NCBI RefSeq assembly: GCF_004798965.1
Contig: NZ_SDSD01000001.1
Span: 1 to 64,000, forward strand
Reading direction: 5' to 3'
DNA from: Onishia niordana
GTDB lineage: Bacteria; Pseudomonadota; Gammaproteobacteria; Pseudomonadales; Halomonadaceae
Length of the DNA: 64,000 bases
This document shows positions 30,353 to 39,735 of the stretch, in pieces. Positions within the stretch are counted from its first letter, which is position 1. Each line of letters opens with the position of its first letter. The notes under the pieces are model-generated. The model ran no database searches, was not told the origin of the DNA, and saw nothing but the letters and a program-made list of their open reading frames with translations. A program made the translations under genes and the position numbers.

Positions 30353-30637
30353 TCAATCTGTATCAGTGCAGCCTGGGCATCGCGCCTCGAGCCAGGCGCG
30401 CTTGCCCGCCGGCGACAGACGCTTGACCTGAGCTTCGAGGCGTAACGCATCTCCACGCGCCCCGACGGCCTCGTGGTGAAGAAGCGTCAGTGGCCCCTTG
30501 CCACGCAGCGCCTTGGCGCCACGGACACCCTCGCTGTGCTCGGCGAAGCGCCTCACCACATCGGTGGTAATGCCGGTATAAAGGTGCCCGGCCGCCGTCT
30601 TGAGCATATAGAGATGCCAGCAGGGAGAGGCCGTCAT
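30353..30637 (-). CDS. GIY-YIG nuclease-fold small protein (UPF0213/YhbQ type)
   Basis: Single-domain GIY-YIG protein of 94 aa. The motif appears as [17 protein letters not shown] near residues 18-34, with Arg and the later Glu (RLEAQVKRL) matching the catalytic pattern of the UPF0213 group. E. coli YhbQ has in vitro DNA nuclease activity; the biological role is unclear. ATG 30637 lies 5 nt after the rpe stop, so the two are co-transcribed. No sign of a mobile intron or homing context. Confidence 0.82.
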   Translation of the reverse strand: MTASPCWHLYMLKTAAGHLYTGITTDVVRRFAEHSEGVRGAKALRGKGPLTLLHHEAVGARGDALRLEAQVKRLSPAGKRAWLEARCPGCTDTD

Positions 30638-30642
30638 GCTGC

Positions 30643-31341
30643 TCAGGCCTTCGCCAGCTCATCACGGAAGGCCTGCATCACACTGTCATAACGGTTTGGG
30701 TCTTCGTCGTTGCGACCCTTGAACACGGCAGAACCGGCGACGAAGGTGTCGGCCCCGGCTCGGGCAATCTCAGCGATATTTTCGACTTTCACGCCCCCAT
30801 CAATTTCCAGACGAATCGGGCGGCCGCTGGCATCGATACGCCGGCGAACATCACGCAGCTTATCGAGTGTGCCCGGAATGAACGACTGTCCGCCGAATCC
30901 TGGATTGACACTCATCAATAGAATCATGTCGACCTTGTCCATCACGTAATCGAGATAGGACAACGGTGTTGCCGGATTGAATACCAGCCCGGCCTGGCAT
31001 CCTCCGTCGCGGATCATCGCCAGCGACCGGTCGATATGATCGGACGCTTCCGGGTGGAAGGTGATATAGCTGGCACCGGCATCGATGAAGTCGCCAATCA
31101 ACTGGTCGACCGGGCGCACCATCAGGTGGGCGTCAATCGGGGCGGTAACGCCATGCTTGCGCAGCGCCTCGCAGACCATGGGACCAATGGTCAGGTTGGG
31201 CACGTAGTGATTGTCCATGACGTCGAAATGCACGATGTCGGCGCCGGAGGCCAATACATTGTCGACCTCCTCCCCGAGACGGGCGAAGTCGGCTGAAAGG
31301 ATCGAGGGTGCGATCTTGAAGTCTGGCATTGCGTCGCTCAT
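30643..31341 (-). CDS. rpe: ribulose-phosphate 3-epimerase
   Basis: TIM-barrel epimerase of 232 aa interconverting ribulose-5-phosphate and xylulose-5-phosphate. Visible signatures: [16 protein letters not shown] near the N-terminus, [16 protein letters not shown] with metal ligands His and Asp, [12 protein letters not shown] and LEIDGGV. ATG 31341 has AGGAG about 12 nt upstream; ATG 31329 is a second option. It overlaps no neighbour and runs into the GIY-YIG gene. Confidence 0.95.
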   Translation of the reverse strand: MSDAMPDFKIAPSILSADFARLGEEVDNVLASGADIVHFDVMDNHYVPNLTIGPMVCEALRKHGVTAPIDAHLMVRPVDQLIGDFIDAGASYITFHPEASDHIDRSLAMIRDGGCQAGLVFNPATPLSYLDYVMDKVDMILLMSVNPGFGGQSFIPGTLDKLRDVRRRIDASGRPIRLEIDGGVKVENIAEIARAGADTFVAGSAVFKGRNDEDPNRYDSVMQAFRDELAKA

Positions 31342-31528
31342 GGGCAGGGCAGGCTCCTGTTAGGAAGAGGGGGTGACAGGGAAAAGGTCGCCATTCTAGC
31401 AGAACGCAAAGCGCCAGCATCCCGGTGCGCCACTCATGGAAGAATCAACCACCCCTTCACATGGCTTTTCCTTGCAGCCCTTTCACAAAGCAACAATAGT
31501 GAAATAGCCCATCACCAAGGAGACGGTC

Positions 31529-33259
31529 ATGCCCCAGATCCACATTCGTCGCTCGCTGGCCCTTGGCCTGCTGGCTGGTAGTCTATCGTTCGCACCCAGC
31601 ACCTTCGCGCAGGAAGCGATTCTCGAGGGTGCACGCTTCCACCCGGAAGTTGGCACCCAGGGAATGGTGGCCACCAGCCATTTCCTGGCCTCTCAGGTCT
31701 CCCATGACGTACTGGCGGCGGGCGGCAATGCCGTGGATGCTGCCGTCAGTGCCGGCTTCGCTCTGGCCGTCACCCAGCCACGCTCAGGCAATATTGGTGG
31801 CGGCGGTTTCATGCTGATCTCGGATGAATCGAGCGGCGAGGTCATCGCCATTGATTATCGTGAGATGGCGCCGTCTGCGGCCACCGAGACCATGTTCCAG
31901 GACGCTGATGGTGACCCCGTCACCGAACGCTCGCGCTTCACGCATCTGGCAGCCGGGGTGCCCGGCACCGTTGCAGGCCTGGCCATGGCCTTGGAAAAAT
32001 ATGGAACCATGAGCCTTGCCGAGGCATTGGCGCCCGCCATCGAACTGGCCAACAATGGCTTCCCGCTTCCTCAGCGCTTTGTCGACGGCATACATGATGC
32101 GCGCATGACCTTCGAGCCCTGGGCCGCATCAAGGGCGAAATTCTTCAAGGCTGATGGCAGCCCTTATCAGGTCGGCGAAACCTTCCGTCAGCCGGATCTT
32201 GCCGCCACCCTCAAGCGCATCGCCACCGAGGGGGCCCGGGAGTTCTATGAAGGCGAGACTGCCAGACTGATCGTCTCCGAGATGGAGGCCCATAACGGCC
32301 TGATTACCATGGACGATCTGGCCAACTATCAGCCGGTCATTCGCGAGCCAAGTCACGGCACTTATCGTGGCCACGACATCTACGCCATGAGCCCACCCTC
32401 CTCCGGCGGCGCCCATATCGTGCAGATGCTCAATATCCTTGAGGACTACGACATCGGCGCCATGGGCTTCAATTCAGCCGACACCATTCACGTGATGGCC
32501 GAGGCCATGAAACGCGCCTACGCGGACCGCTCCGAGTATCTGGGCGATACCGACTTCGTCGAGGTGCCTCTCGAGGGCATCACCTCGAAGGCCTACGCTG
32601 ATGAATTGCGCAAGGGCATCAGCATGGACAAGGCGACGCCCAGTGACAGCCTGGCGCCGGGTAACCCGCTACCCTATGAATCCAACGAGACGACCCACTT
32701 CTCGATTGCCGACGGCAATGGCCTGGCGGTATCCAACACCTACACCATCAATTTCAGCTACGGTTCGGGGATCGTCGTCGATGGCGCCGGCTTCTTGCTC
32801 AATAATGAAATGGACGATTTCTCGGCCAAGCCCGGCGTACCCAATGCCTACGGGCTAATCGGCGGCGAGGCCAACAAGGTCGAGCCAGGGAAGCGCATGC
32901 TCTCTTCGATGACCCCGACGATCGTCAAGAAGGATGGCAAAAACTACTTGATCACCGGCAGCCCCGGCGGCTCACGGATCATCACCACCACCCTTCAGGT
33001 GTTGATGAACGTCATCGATCACGACATGAACATCCAGACAGCGGTCAGCGTACCGCGCATCCACCATCAATGGTTGCCCGACGAGATTCGCATTGAGGAT
33101 GGCATCAGCCCGGATACGATCGAGCTGCTTGAGGCTAAGGGCCATGTGATCAGCCAACAGGACGCTATGGGGGCTGCGCAGTCGATCCTGATTCGCCAGG
33201 GAGACTACTTCGGCGGTGCTGACCCGCGGCGCTCGACCTCTTCTGCCATGGGGCTCTAA
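31529..33259 (+). CDS. ggt: periplasmic gamma-glutamyltransferase
   Basis: Ntn-hydrolase precursor of 576 aa that hydrolyses or transfers the gamma-glutamyl group of glutathione in the periplasm. A signal peptide covers residues 1-28 (basic start, LALGLLAGSL core, TFAQ). The protein self-cleaves before Thr388 in SNETTHFS, the new N-terminal nucleophile, giving large and small subunits. The oxyanion region SSMTPTIV and GSPGGSRIITT are present. ATG 31529 follows AAGGAG. Length matches the family. A terminator separates it from the MFS gene. Confidence 0.95.
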   Translation: MPQIHIRRSLALGLLAGSLSFAPSTFAQEAILEGARFHPEVGTQGMVATSHFLASQVSHDVLAAGGNAVDAAVSAGFALAVTQPRSGNIGGGGFMLISDESSGEVIAIDYREMAPSAATETMFQDADGDPVTERSRFTHLAAGVPGTVAGLAMALEKYGTMSLAEALAPAIELANNGFPLPQRFVDGIHDARMTFEPWAASRAKFFKADGSPYQVGETFRQPDLAATLKRIATEGAREFYEGETARLIVSEMEAHNGLITMDDLANYQPVIREPSHGTYRGHDIYAMSPPSSGGAHIVQMLNILEDYDIGAMGFNSADTIHVMAEAMKRAYADRSEYLGDTDFVEVPLEGITSKAYADELRKGISMDKATPSDSLAPGNPLPYESNETTHFSIADGNGLAVSNTYTINFSYGSGIVVDGAGFLLNNEMDDFSAKPGVPNAYGLIGGEANKVEPGKRMLSSMTPTIVKKDGKNYLITGSPGGSRIITTTLQVLMNVIDHDMNIQTAVSVPRIHHQWLPDEIRIEDGISPDTIELLEAKGHVISQQDAMGAAQSILIRQGDYFGGADPRRSTSSAMGL

Positions 33260-33285
33260 CATTCCACACAGCTTTGCTCTTACCC

Positions 33286-33312
33286 ACGGCCCGGCATTGC
33301 CGGGCCGTTTCA
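33286..33312 (+). terminator. terminator after ggt
   Basis: Ten-bp stem ACGGCCCGGC/GCCGGGCCGT (33286-33295, 33299-33308) with an ATT loop followed by TTTCATTTCT, 27 nt after the ggt stop. Confidence 0.85.
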
Positions 33313-33336
33313 TTTCTCCGTTGCGCTCAGGTGCTC

Positions 33337-34518
33337 ATGCCCACCCTGATTCTCGCCATCGCCGAGCTGTTTGGTACCGCATTATGGTTCACTCCCAACG
33401 CCGTCCTGCCAGATCTGATGGCGCTATGGACACTGACACCGGCCGATCTCGGCTGGTTGACCGGCGCCGTTCAAGGCGGTTTTCTGCTCGGCACCCTGAT
33501 CATCGGCCTCAGCGGGCTTGCCGACCGCGTCGATGCCAGCCGGCTGTTCGCCGCCTGCTGCCTGCTCGGCGCCCTCTCCAATGCCCTGCTGCCGCTGGCT
33601 GGGGGGCTCCAAGGCGCCGTAACGCTCAGGGTCATCACCGGCATGTGTCTGGCGGGCATCTATCCGGTGGGCATGAAGCTGATGGTCGGCTGGATGCCGG
33701 GGCGCAGCGGCGTGGGTCTGGCCTGGCTGGTCGGCATGCTGGTATTGGGGACCGCCCTGCCCCACGGCCTGCGCGGCCTCACCGCTCTCGATGAGATCAC
33801 CCTGTCCTGGCGAGGTGGCATCTGGAGCGCCTCGCTGCTGGCTGTGCTGGGTGGCATCATGGTATGGCGGCTGGGCGAGGCGCCATGTCAGACCCGTGCC
33901 ACTCCCGTTCGAGGCTTGCGCCTGGCAGGGCTGTCAGCTTTCCGGATCCGTCATTTCCGTCATGCTGCAGGCGCCTACTTCGGCCACATGTGGGAGCTCT
34001 ATACCCTCTGGGCCTTACTGCCCCTGCTTCTCGCGACCCGCTTTCCATCCCTGGGTACCGCCGAGCTTGCCTTCGCCTCCTTCGCACTGATCGCTATCGG
34101 CGGCCCCTGCTGCTGGATTGGCGGTGCCTTCAGTGCACGCTTGGGCAGCCGACGAGTGGCACAGTTCGCTCTGGCGGGCTCAAGCCTGTGCTGTGCGCTC
34201 TATCCACTGTTGAGCGAGCTGCCAGCGACGGGGCTAGTCGCGTTCCTGGCGCTGTGGAGTGCGCTGGCAGTGGTCGACTCACCGCAATTCTCGGCGCTCT
34301 CGGCCCATGCCTGTCCCGCCAGTATCGTCGGCAGCGCCCTGACCATGCAGAACGCCATCGGCTTTGCGATTTCCATGTTGTCGCTACTGACCTTGATCCC
34401 ACTCTGGCAGACCACCGGCCCTTGGATTGCCTGGCTGATGCTGCCGGGGCCGATCATCGGCTTGTGGTGTCTGCATGGGTATACTCGGCGGCAAGACACC
34501 GCACCCTCCACAACATAA
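33337..34518 (+). CDS. major facilitator superfamily transporter
   Basis: MFS permease of 393 aa with about twelve hydrophobic segments along its length. The first-loop signature is visible as GLSGLADRVDASRL, and a paired region recurs in the second half (GAFSARLGSRRVAQF). The substrate is not identifiable; drug or metabolite export is possible. ATG 33337 was chosen as it begins directly at the first membrane helix; upstream codons overlap the ggt terminator. It is followed 11 nt later by the YajG lipoprotein gene, so they may form one transcript. Confidence 0.82.
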   Translation: MPTLILAIAELFGTALWFTPNAVLPDLMALWTLTPADLGWLTGAVQGGFLLGTLIIGLSGLADRVDASRLFAACCLLGALSNALLPLAGGLQGAVTLRVITGMCLAGIYPVGMKLMVGWMPGRSGVGLAWLVGMLVLGTALPHGLRGLTALDEITLSWRGGIWSASLLAVLGGIMVWRLGEAPCQTRATPVRGLRLAGLSAFRIRHFRHAAGAYFGHMWELYTLWALLPLLLATRFPSLGTAELAFASFALIAIGGPCCWIGGAFSARLGSRRVAQFALAGSSLCCALYPLLSELPATGLVAFLALWSALAVVDSPQFSALSAHACPASIVGSALTMQNAIGFAISMLSLLTLIPLWQTTGPWIAWLMLPGPIIGLWCLHGYTRRQDTAPSTT

Positions 34519-34529
34519 GGCTCCTTATC

Positions 34530-35171
34530 ATGAGACACCCATTGAGCGATGAGACACGCCACCACGCTTCCCGGGCGCCCAGGTTAGCTTTCTTGCTGCA
34601 CAGCCTGATGCTGGGCCTACTCCTGCTGGCGATGACCGGCTGCGCCAGTAGCCCGCACTATGTTCAGGCCACCCCTAAGGTCAGCGGCAACCTGCCCGCG
34701 AGCGGCAGTGGCCAGGCAGTAACACTGACCGTGGTCGATGGTCGTGAAAGTGCCCTCCTGGGGAGTCGCAGTGGCGCCACCATGAGTACGGACACCATTA
34801 CCCTCGAGAGCGGCGATGTACTGCCCGAGCTCCAGGCGCAGGCGGATTATGCCCTGCGTCAGATGGGGTTCACGCCTACCGATGAAGCAAGCGCCCAGCG
34901 CCCGAGCCTGACACTGACACTCAAGCGTCTTGACTATGCGCGGGGCAATCGCCAACCACTGCTCGGTGAAGCAGAGCTCGAGGCGGTGTTCGAGGCCGAG
35001 GCCCACAATGGCGGCGAAAGCTATGTCGGCCGCTATACCTCGCGGCGCAACCAGTCCTATGCGCTGCGCCCAAGCCTTGAAGAGAACACCCAGATGATCA
35101 ACGAACTGCTGAGCGACGGCCTCGACCGATCATTCAGTGACCCGGCCCTTGGCCAGTTGCTGGCCCGCTGA
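34530..35171 (+). CDS. YajG family lipoprotein
   Basis: Outer-membrane-type lipoprotein of 213 aa. The hydrophobic segment FLLHSLMLGLLLLAMTGC ends in a lipobox with Cys38 as the lipidated residue; the next residues (Ala, Ser) do not signal inner-membrane retention. The remainder resembles YajG (LTVVDGRESALLGSR, LEENTQMINELLSDGLDRSFSD). Function in the family is unknown. ATG 34530 follows TAAGG; an overlapping frame open from 33864 is a shadow of the MFS gene. A strong terminator lies 51 nt downstream. Confidence 0.82.
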   Translation: MRHPLSDETRHHASRAPRLAFLLHSLMLGLLLLAMTGCASSPHYVQATPKVSGNLPASGSGQAVTLTVVDGRESALLGSRSGATMSTDTITLESGDVLPELQAQADYALRQMGFTPTDEASAQRPSLTLTLKRLDYARGNRQPLLGEAELEAVFEAEAHNGGESYVGRYTSRRNQSYALRPSLEENTQMINELLSDGLDRSFSDPALGQLLAR

Positions 35172-35221
35172 AGCACCGCGTCCTGTCTGTAATAATCGAA
35201 GAGATCCGTCACTTGAAAAAA

Positions 35222-35255
35222 AGAACGCCCGGCCTGTTGAATGGCCGGGCGTTCT
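35222..35255. terminator. terminator between yajG-like gene and tpm
   Basis: Thirteen-bp stem AGAACGCCCGGCC/GGCCGGGCGTTCT (35222-35234, 35243-35255). A run of A precedes it, giving U-rich tails for leftward transcripts. It separates convergent genes. Confidence 0.88.
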
Positions 35256-35366
35256 GTTAAGCGTTGGCGATGCATGTCACACCAAGTTCTTCGTTAATGA
35301 CTAATATTAATGACTACCGCTAATGACTGTCTCCATGACCACTAGGTTTATTCCGGACCACTAGGC

Positions 35367-36008
35367 TTATTCCTGGCTTGCGCGAGGTCCGCGGCGCGTA
35401 AGTGCCCAGACACTCTCCTGCCAGCCATTGGCTTCAGGCTCACCATCCTCCAGATGGCTCACTTCGAAATTGGCCCCGAACAGCTGGTGTACTTCATCGG
35501 CAGGCACACTGTACGGCGGGCCAGCGTTATCACCAGGGGCTCGCGTCAAGCTGATCAAGATCCCCCGCGCGCCGGGTGGCAACAGCTGAGCCAAATGGAA
35601 GGCATAACGCTGACGGGTCGCCTGAGGCAGCGCGATCAGGGCCGCACGATCGTAGAAGGCACCCAGGTCGGCGGCCTGCTGGGTATGGAAATGAAAGAAA
35701 TCGCCACACCACAATTCGATGTTGCCCTGCCGCCAGACCTCGAAGTCTCCCTGGCGATAACGAGATGACTCTCCGCCCTCGGCAACGAATTGCTCAATCG
35801 CCTGCGAAGCCAACTCGATCCCCAGCACCGGGTGACTGCGGGCCGCCAACCAACGCATATCCAGGCTCTTGCCACATAGCGGCACCAGCACCGTGGTCTC
35901 TGCCTCGACGCCCAGGTCCGGCCAATGCCGAACTAGTGCAGGATGCTCGGCCTCACGGTGAAACCCGATCCGCCCCTCGCGCCAGCGCGATATCCACTCA
36001 TTGCTCAT
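35367..36008 (-). CDS. tpm: thiopurine S-methyltransferase
   Basis: SAM-dependent methyltransferase of 213 aa, the bacterial TPMT family also linked to tellurite/selenium methylation. The start MSNEWISRWREGRIGFH and the SAM-binding VLVPLCGKSLDMRWLA block (about 53-68) are diagnostic, as is YDRAALIALP. ATG 36008 follows AGGAG by 6 nt; the frame is open to 36044. It lies downstream of the ygiM-like gene on the same strand, 127 nt away, with a long-loop hairpin between (arms 36056-36064 and 36102-36110). Confidence 0.9.
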   Translation of the reverse strand: MSNEWISRWREGRIGFHREAEHPALVRHWPDLGVEAETTVLVPLCGKSLDMRWLAARSHPVLGIELASQAIEQFVAEGGESSRYRQGDFEVWRQGNIELWCGDFFHFHTQQAADLGAFYDRAALIALPQATRQRYAFHLAQLLPPGARGILISLTRAPGDNAGPPYSVPADEVHQLFGANFEVSHLEDGEPEANGWQESVWALTRRGPRASQE

Positions 36009-36135
36009 GCATACTCCTGTTGCTCGGCCCCTTTCCTTCAACACCCATCAGCAAACGCCCGGCCCGATGGAGGCTGATCACTCACACTTTCTGTACATCG
36101 CGGCCGGGCGCGCCAGGGCAGCTGGGCGGATCATG

Positions 36136-36759
36136 TTAGAACCAGCGATCGCTTTTCTTGCGACGCCTCGGCAGATGGGGAACGATCAGTCCCACCAGTA
36201 AGCCGCCACCGGCCACGCCACCGCCGTACATGAAATAGCGCAACAGCAGGTCTTCTTCCTGGGTATCCAGCCGTGCCTTGAGTCCACGCACTTTCTCCTG
36301 GGCATCGCTGAACTGCTGCTGTAGCGCTTGTTTTCGGCTCTCGAGGTCCTCGATACGCGCCTCGCGCTGTTCAAGGGCAGAGGTCGTAGATGCCAGGCGC
36401 CCCTCCCATTGCTCGTTGATTCCCTCAAGCTCGTCGCTCAAGGTCTCGACGCGCTCCTGGAGCGCCGGCAACTGTGCGGTGGCGCTTTTCTCGTCTTGAA
36501 GGTTCGAGGAGAGAATCCATACCTGATCGCCACCTGGCCCCTGAACCAGCGAATAATCCCCGTTGGTCTCGAGCAACTCGACGGGATCACCAGCTGTCAG
36601 GGTTCCAACAATACGATAGCCGTCGGTCGGCCCACTGCGTACGAAAGTGGTGAGATCATCCGATACCCAAAAATCAGGGTCGGTGGACTCCTGGGCCTCG
36701 GCCCCAAGTGTCAGCGTCGCCAAGGAAATCCCCAGCATCAAAGAGTTGAATGTTCGCAT
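36136..36759 (-). CDS. YgiM-type SH3-domain membrane protein
   Basis: Protein of 207 aa with a signal peptide (residues 1-22, ending AEA), a bacterial SH3 domain (about 28-88, WVSDDLTTFVRSGPTDGYRI), a coiled coil (about 95-165, rich in Glu/Gln/Leu/Arg) and a C-terminal membrane helix (about 172-192) with a basic RRRKK tail. This order and length match the E. coli YgiM/TIGR04211 family. It is likely an inner-membrane protein facing the periplasm; its molecular role is unknown. ATG 36759 begins the signal peptide, whereas the frame opens at 36876. Confidence 0.85.
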   Translation of the reverse strand: MRTFNSLMLGISLATLTLGAEAQESTDPDFWVSDDLTTFVRSGPTDGYRIVGTLTAGDPVELLETNGDYSLVQGPGGDQVWILSSNLQDEKSATAQLPALQERVETLSDELEGINEQWEGRLASTTSALEQREARIEDLESRKQALQQQFSDAQEKVRGLKARLDTQEEDLLLRYFMYGGGVAGGGLLVGLIVPHLPRRRKKSDRWF

Positions 36760-37167
36760 AAATCTGCCGTCTATCAGGGCGATGGAGGCTCGTTGACGCC
36801 TGCCCACGCGGATTAGCTCAGGCCACCGCACGTCCTGTGACGATGGCACTGCGATGAGACCTTTCCCCATCCACACTTTCTGTGGATAAGTCTTGGGAAA
36901 ACCGTCAACGATCGCGTGGCAATCGGCGCAAGGCCTGGAACTGCCACGGATTGTTTAAATTTTAACCTTACTGTCATCCAAGGATGGCAGACGATTTCCC
37001 CGACGGCGGCCAGAATAGCACAGCCTTTGGACGCTGGCCGCGCCGCCACTGGATACGTATAATATCGCCCAATTCCTGATCGGGTTGCCCTATCTAGGCC
37101 ACACCCATCTTCATTCCCCATTTCGGTGACGGACGCGCCGTGGCCCCTGCGGTCTCGGCCTATTGTT
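36760..37167. other. divergent intergenic region ygiM-like / miaB
   Basis: About 400 nt without a gene. It holds a 7-bp inverted repeat ATCCACA-CTTTC-TGTGGAT at 36869-36887 whose right part reads as a perfect DnaA box (TTATCCACA on the minus strand, 36889-36881). A good TATAAT at 37058-37063 lies about 105 nt before miaB with no matching -35. A minus-strand frame across the region lacks coding character. Confidence 0.5.
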
Positions 37168-38517
37168 ATGACGAAGAAACTCTTCATCAAGACCCATGGC
37201 TGCCAGATGAACGAGTATGATTCCGACCGCATGGCGGATCTGCTCGGCGAATCTCACCAGCTTGAAATGACCGACGACGAGCGCAATGCCGACGTTCTCC
37301 TGCTCAATACCTGCTCGATCCGCGAGAAGGCGCAGGAGAAAGTGTTCCACCAGTTGGGTCGCTGGAAAAAGCTCAAGGAAAAGAACCCGGACCTGGTGAT
37401 CGGCGTTGGTGGTTGCGTGGCCAGCCAGGAAGGCGAAGCCCTACGCAAGCGTGCGCCTTACGTCGATATGGTCTTTGGACCCCAGACGCTGCATCGCTTA
37501 CCCACCATGCTCGACACACGCAACAAGAGCGCGGACCCCATCTCGGTGGTCGACGTAACCTTCCCGGAAATCGAGAAGTTCGACCACTTGCCCAAGCCAA
37601 GCTCCGATGGCGCCACCGCGTTCGTATCGATCATGGAAGGCTGCTCCAAGTACTGCACTTTCTGTGTAGTGCCCTACACCCGCGGCGAGGAGATCTCCCG
37701 TTCCTTCGAATCGGTGATGGACGAGGTCATTCATCTCGCCGACCAGGGCGTGCGGGAAATCAACCTATTGGGTCAGAACGTCAATGCCTATCGGGGTGAA
37801 AACCAGCTCGGCGACGAAATCGACCTGGCCGAGCTTATCGCCTGCGTGGCTGCTGTCGAAGGGATCGATCGCGTTCGCTTCACTACTTCACACCCGGTGG
37901 AGTTCTCGGATTCGTTGATCGAAGCCTATGGTGAAATTCCGGAACTGGTCAGCCACCTGCATCTGCCCGTACAGGCCGGCTCGGATCGCATCCTGGCCGC
38001 CATGAAGCGTGGTCACACGGTCGAGGAGTACGTCGACAAACTCGAACGCATCCGTGCGCTGCGCCCAGAAATCAGTTTCTCATCGGACTTCATCATCGGT
38101 TTCCCCGGCGAGACCGAAGCCGACTTCGAGGCGACCATGGATCTAATCCATCGCATCGGCTTCGACCATTCCTTCAGCTTTGTCTATTCGGCGCGGCCGG
38201 GCACCCCCGCCACCGAGCTTGACGACGAAACGCCGGAGTCGGTCAAGAAAGAGCGTCTGGCTATCCTGCAGGAGCGCCTCAATCAGAATGTGATGCACAT
38301 CAGTCGACGCATGGTCGGCAACATCGAGCGCATCCTGATCACCGGCTTCTCACCAAGAGACCCCGGCCAGCTATCCGGCCGCACGGAGAATAATCGGGTG
38401 GTCAACTTCCGCGCCCCGAATCCGGCCGAGCTGATCGGTCACTTTGTCGATGTGGAAATCACCGAGGCGCTACCCAACTCACTGCGCGGCGAGCTGGCTT
38501 CTCCCGCCTGCTACTAA
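37168..38517 (+). CDS. miaB: tRNA-2-methylthio-N6-dimethylallyladenosine synthase MiaB
   Basis: Radical-SAM methylthiotransferase of 449 aa, adding the 2-methylthio group to i6A37 of tRNAs reading UNN codons. The N-terminal cluster ligands are Cys12 (GCQMN), Cys49 (NTCS) and Cys83 (GGC). The radical-SAM CxxxCxxC is Cys159, Cys163 and Cys166. A C-terminal TRAM domain follows (about 380-440). ATG 37168 gives the usual MTKKLFIKT start; the frame opens with GTG at 37126, and neither has a strong ribosome site. It heads the miaB-ybeZYX-lnt block. Confidence 0.95.
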   Translation: MTKKLFIKTHGCQMNEYDSDRMADLLGESHQLEMTDDERNADVLLLNTCSIREKAQEKVFHQLGRWKKLKEKNPDLVIGVGGCVASQEGEALRKRAPYVDMVFGPQTLHRLPTMLDTRNKSADPISVVDVTFPEIEKFDHLPKPSSDGATAFVSIMEGCSKYCTFCVVPYTRGEEISRSFESVMDEVIHLADQGVREINLLGQNVNAYRGENQLGDEIDLAELIACVAAVEGIDRVRFTTSHPVEFSDSLIEAYGEIPELVSHLHLPVQAGSDRILAAMKRGHTVEEYVDKLERIRALRPEISFSSDFIIGFPGETEADFEATMDLIHRIGFDHSFSFVYSARPGTPATELDDETPESVKKERLAILQERLNQNVMHISRRMVGNIERILITGFSPRDPGQLSGRTENNRVVNFRAPNPAELIGHFVDVEITEALPNSLRGELASPACY

Positions 38518-38534
38518 GCTCGGCCTTCCTCCCA

Positions 38535-38564
38535 GGCGACGCACGGCCTTGGCCGTGCGTCGCC
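38535..38564 (+). terminator. strong hairpin between miaB and phoH-like gene
   Basis: Perfect 14-bp GC-rich stem (38535-38548, 38551-38564; GGCGACGCACGGCC paired with its complement). There is no T-run. It may attenuate or process the transcript between miaB and the downstream genes. Confidence 0.6.
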
Positions 38565-38637
38565 GCAGGCATTGCCCCCGACACACCCGGGCAGTAAGCT
38601 GCCGACATCCTTCTTCAACGCATGGGACCCTCACGAC

Positions 38638-39735
38638 TTGACCCAGACTACTTCTCAGGCCAATCGCATCATCACCCTGACCCTCGAGCCCAATGATCCG
38701 AGGCGCCTGGCCAACTTAAGCGGTCAGCGTGATGAACACTTAAAGCTGATCGAAGAGCGCCTGGGCGTGACCCTGCGCAACCGCGGCAACACCTTTCAGC
38801 TGGCCGGCCCCGGCGCCCGGACCAAGGCAGCGGCCAATGTCCTTGAGCGTCTGTACCGCGAAACTGAAGCGAGCGACCTTACGCCTGACATGGTGCATCT
38901 CTTCCTGCAGGAATCCGGCCTCGAAGCCATTGAGGAGGATGAAGACGCCATCGGCGATGGCGACCTGCTGATGCGCACGCCCAAGGCGCTGATCAAGCCG
39001 CGCGGGCAGAACCAGCAGAGCTACGTCGCCAGCATCCGTGCTCACGATATCAATTTCGGTATCGGACCGGCGGGTACCGGCAAGACCTATCTGGCCGTTG
39101 CCGCTGCGGTGGAAGCCCTCAACCGCCAGGAAGTCCGCCGTATCCTGCTGGTGCGCCCTGCCGTTGAAGCCGGTGAGAAGCTGGGCTTTCTGCCTGGCGA
39201 CCTGGCTCAGAAGATCGATCCCTATCTGCGTCCGCTGTACGACGCCCTCTACGAGATGATCGGCTTCGAGCAGGTCAACAAGTTGATTGAGCGCCAGGTC
39301 ATTGAGATCGCGCCGCTTGCCTACATGCGCGGCCGCACCCTGAACAACGCCTATATCATTCTCGATGAGAGTCAGAACACCACACGCGAGCAGATGAAGA
39401 TGTTCCTGACTCGCATCGGCTTCGGCTCGACGGCCGTGGTCACTGGTGACGTGACCCAGGTCGACCTGCCCAAGGGGCAGAGTTCGGGCCTGATTCAGGT
39501 CCTCGACGTCCTCAAGGACACCCAGGGCATCGGCGTCACCCATTTCGCCGCCAAGGATGTGGTGCGCCACCCGCTCGTCCAGCGGATCATCGAAGCCTAC
39601 GATCACTTCGAGGCCGAGCAAGAAGCCGCCGAGCGAGACCGTCGTGAACAGCGTGAGGCGCGGCGCGAAGCACAGGCCGGCGAGCGCCAAGCGCGCCTGA
39701 ACCAGACCCCTGGCAGCACGGGGGAGTCATCATGA
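38638..39735 (+). CDS. ybeZ: PhoH-like ATPase YbeZ
   Basis: PhoH family P-loop ATPase of 365 aa. Walker A is [11 protein letters not shown] (about 143-152) and Walker B is [11 protein letters not shown]. An N-terminal KH-like segment and a basic C-terminal tail suggest RNA binding. YbeZ partners YbeY in rRNA processing. The start is uncertain: TTG 38638 gives [17 protein letters not shown], matching where homology begins, while TTG 38572 would overlap the hairpin flank. The stop overlaps ybeY by 4 nt (ATGA), showing coupling. Confidence 0.9.
   Translation: MTQTTSQANRIITLTLEPNDPRRLANLSGQRDEHLKLIEERLGVTLRNRGNTFQLAGPGARTKAAANVLERLYRETEASDLTPDMVHLFLQESGLEAIEEDEDAIGDGDLLMRTPKALIKPRGQNQQSYVASIRAHDINFGIGPAGTGKTYLAVAAAVEALNRQEVRRILLVRPAVEAGEKLGFLPGDLAQKIDPYLRPLYDALYEMIGFEQVNKLIERQVIEIAPLAYMRGRTLNNAYIILDESQNTTREQMKMFLTRIGFGSTAVVTGDVTQVDLPKGQSSGLIQVLDVLKDTQGIGVTHFAAKDVVRHPLVQRIIEAYDHFEAEQEAAERDRREQREARREAQAGERQARLNQTPGSTGESS

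Noticed and set aside
30353-30637. GIY-YIG gene as a homing endonuclease or mobile element
   Set aside because: It is a compact stand-alone UPF0213-type gene coupled to rpe, with no intron, inverted repeats or disrupted host gene.
37027-37063. full sigma70 promoter for miaB (TTGGAC...TATAAT)
   Set aside because: The boxes are 25 nt apart, far outside the usual 16-18 nt; only the -10 element is credible.
36813-37232. 139-codon minus-strand frame across the ygiM-miaB gap
   Set aside because: It overlaps the miaB start and the promoter region, with no domain or ribosome site.
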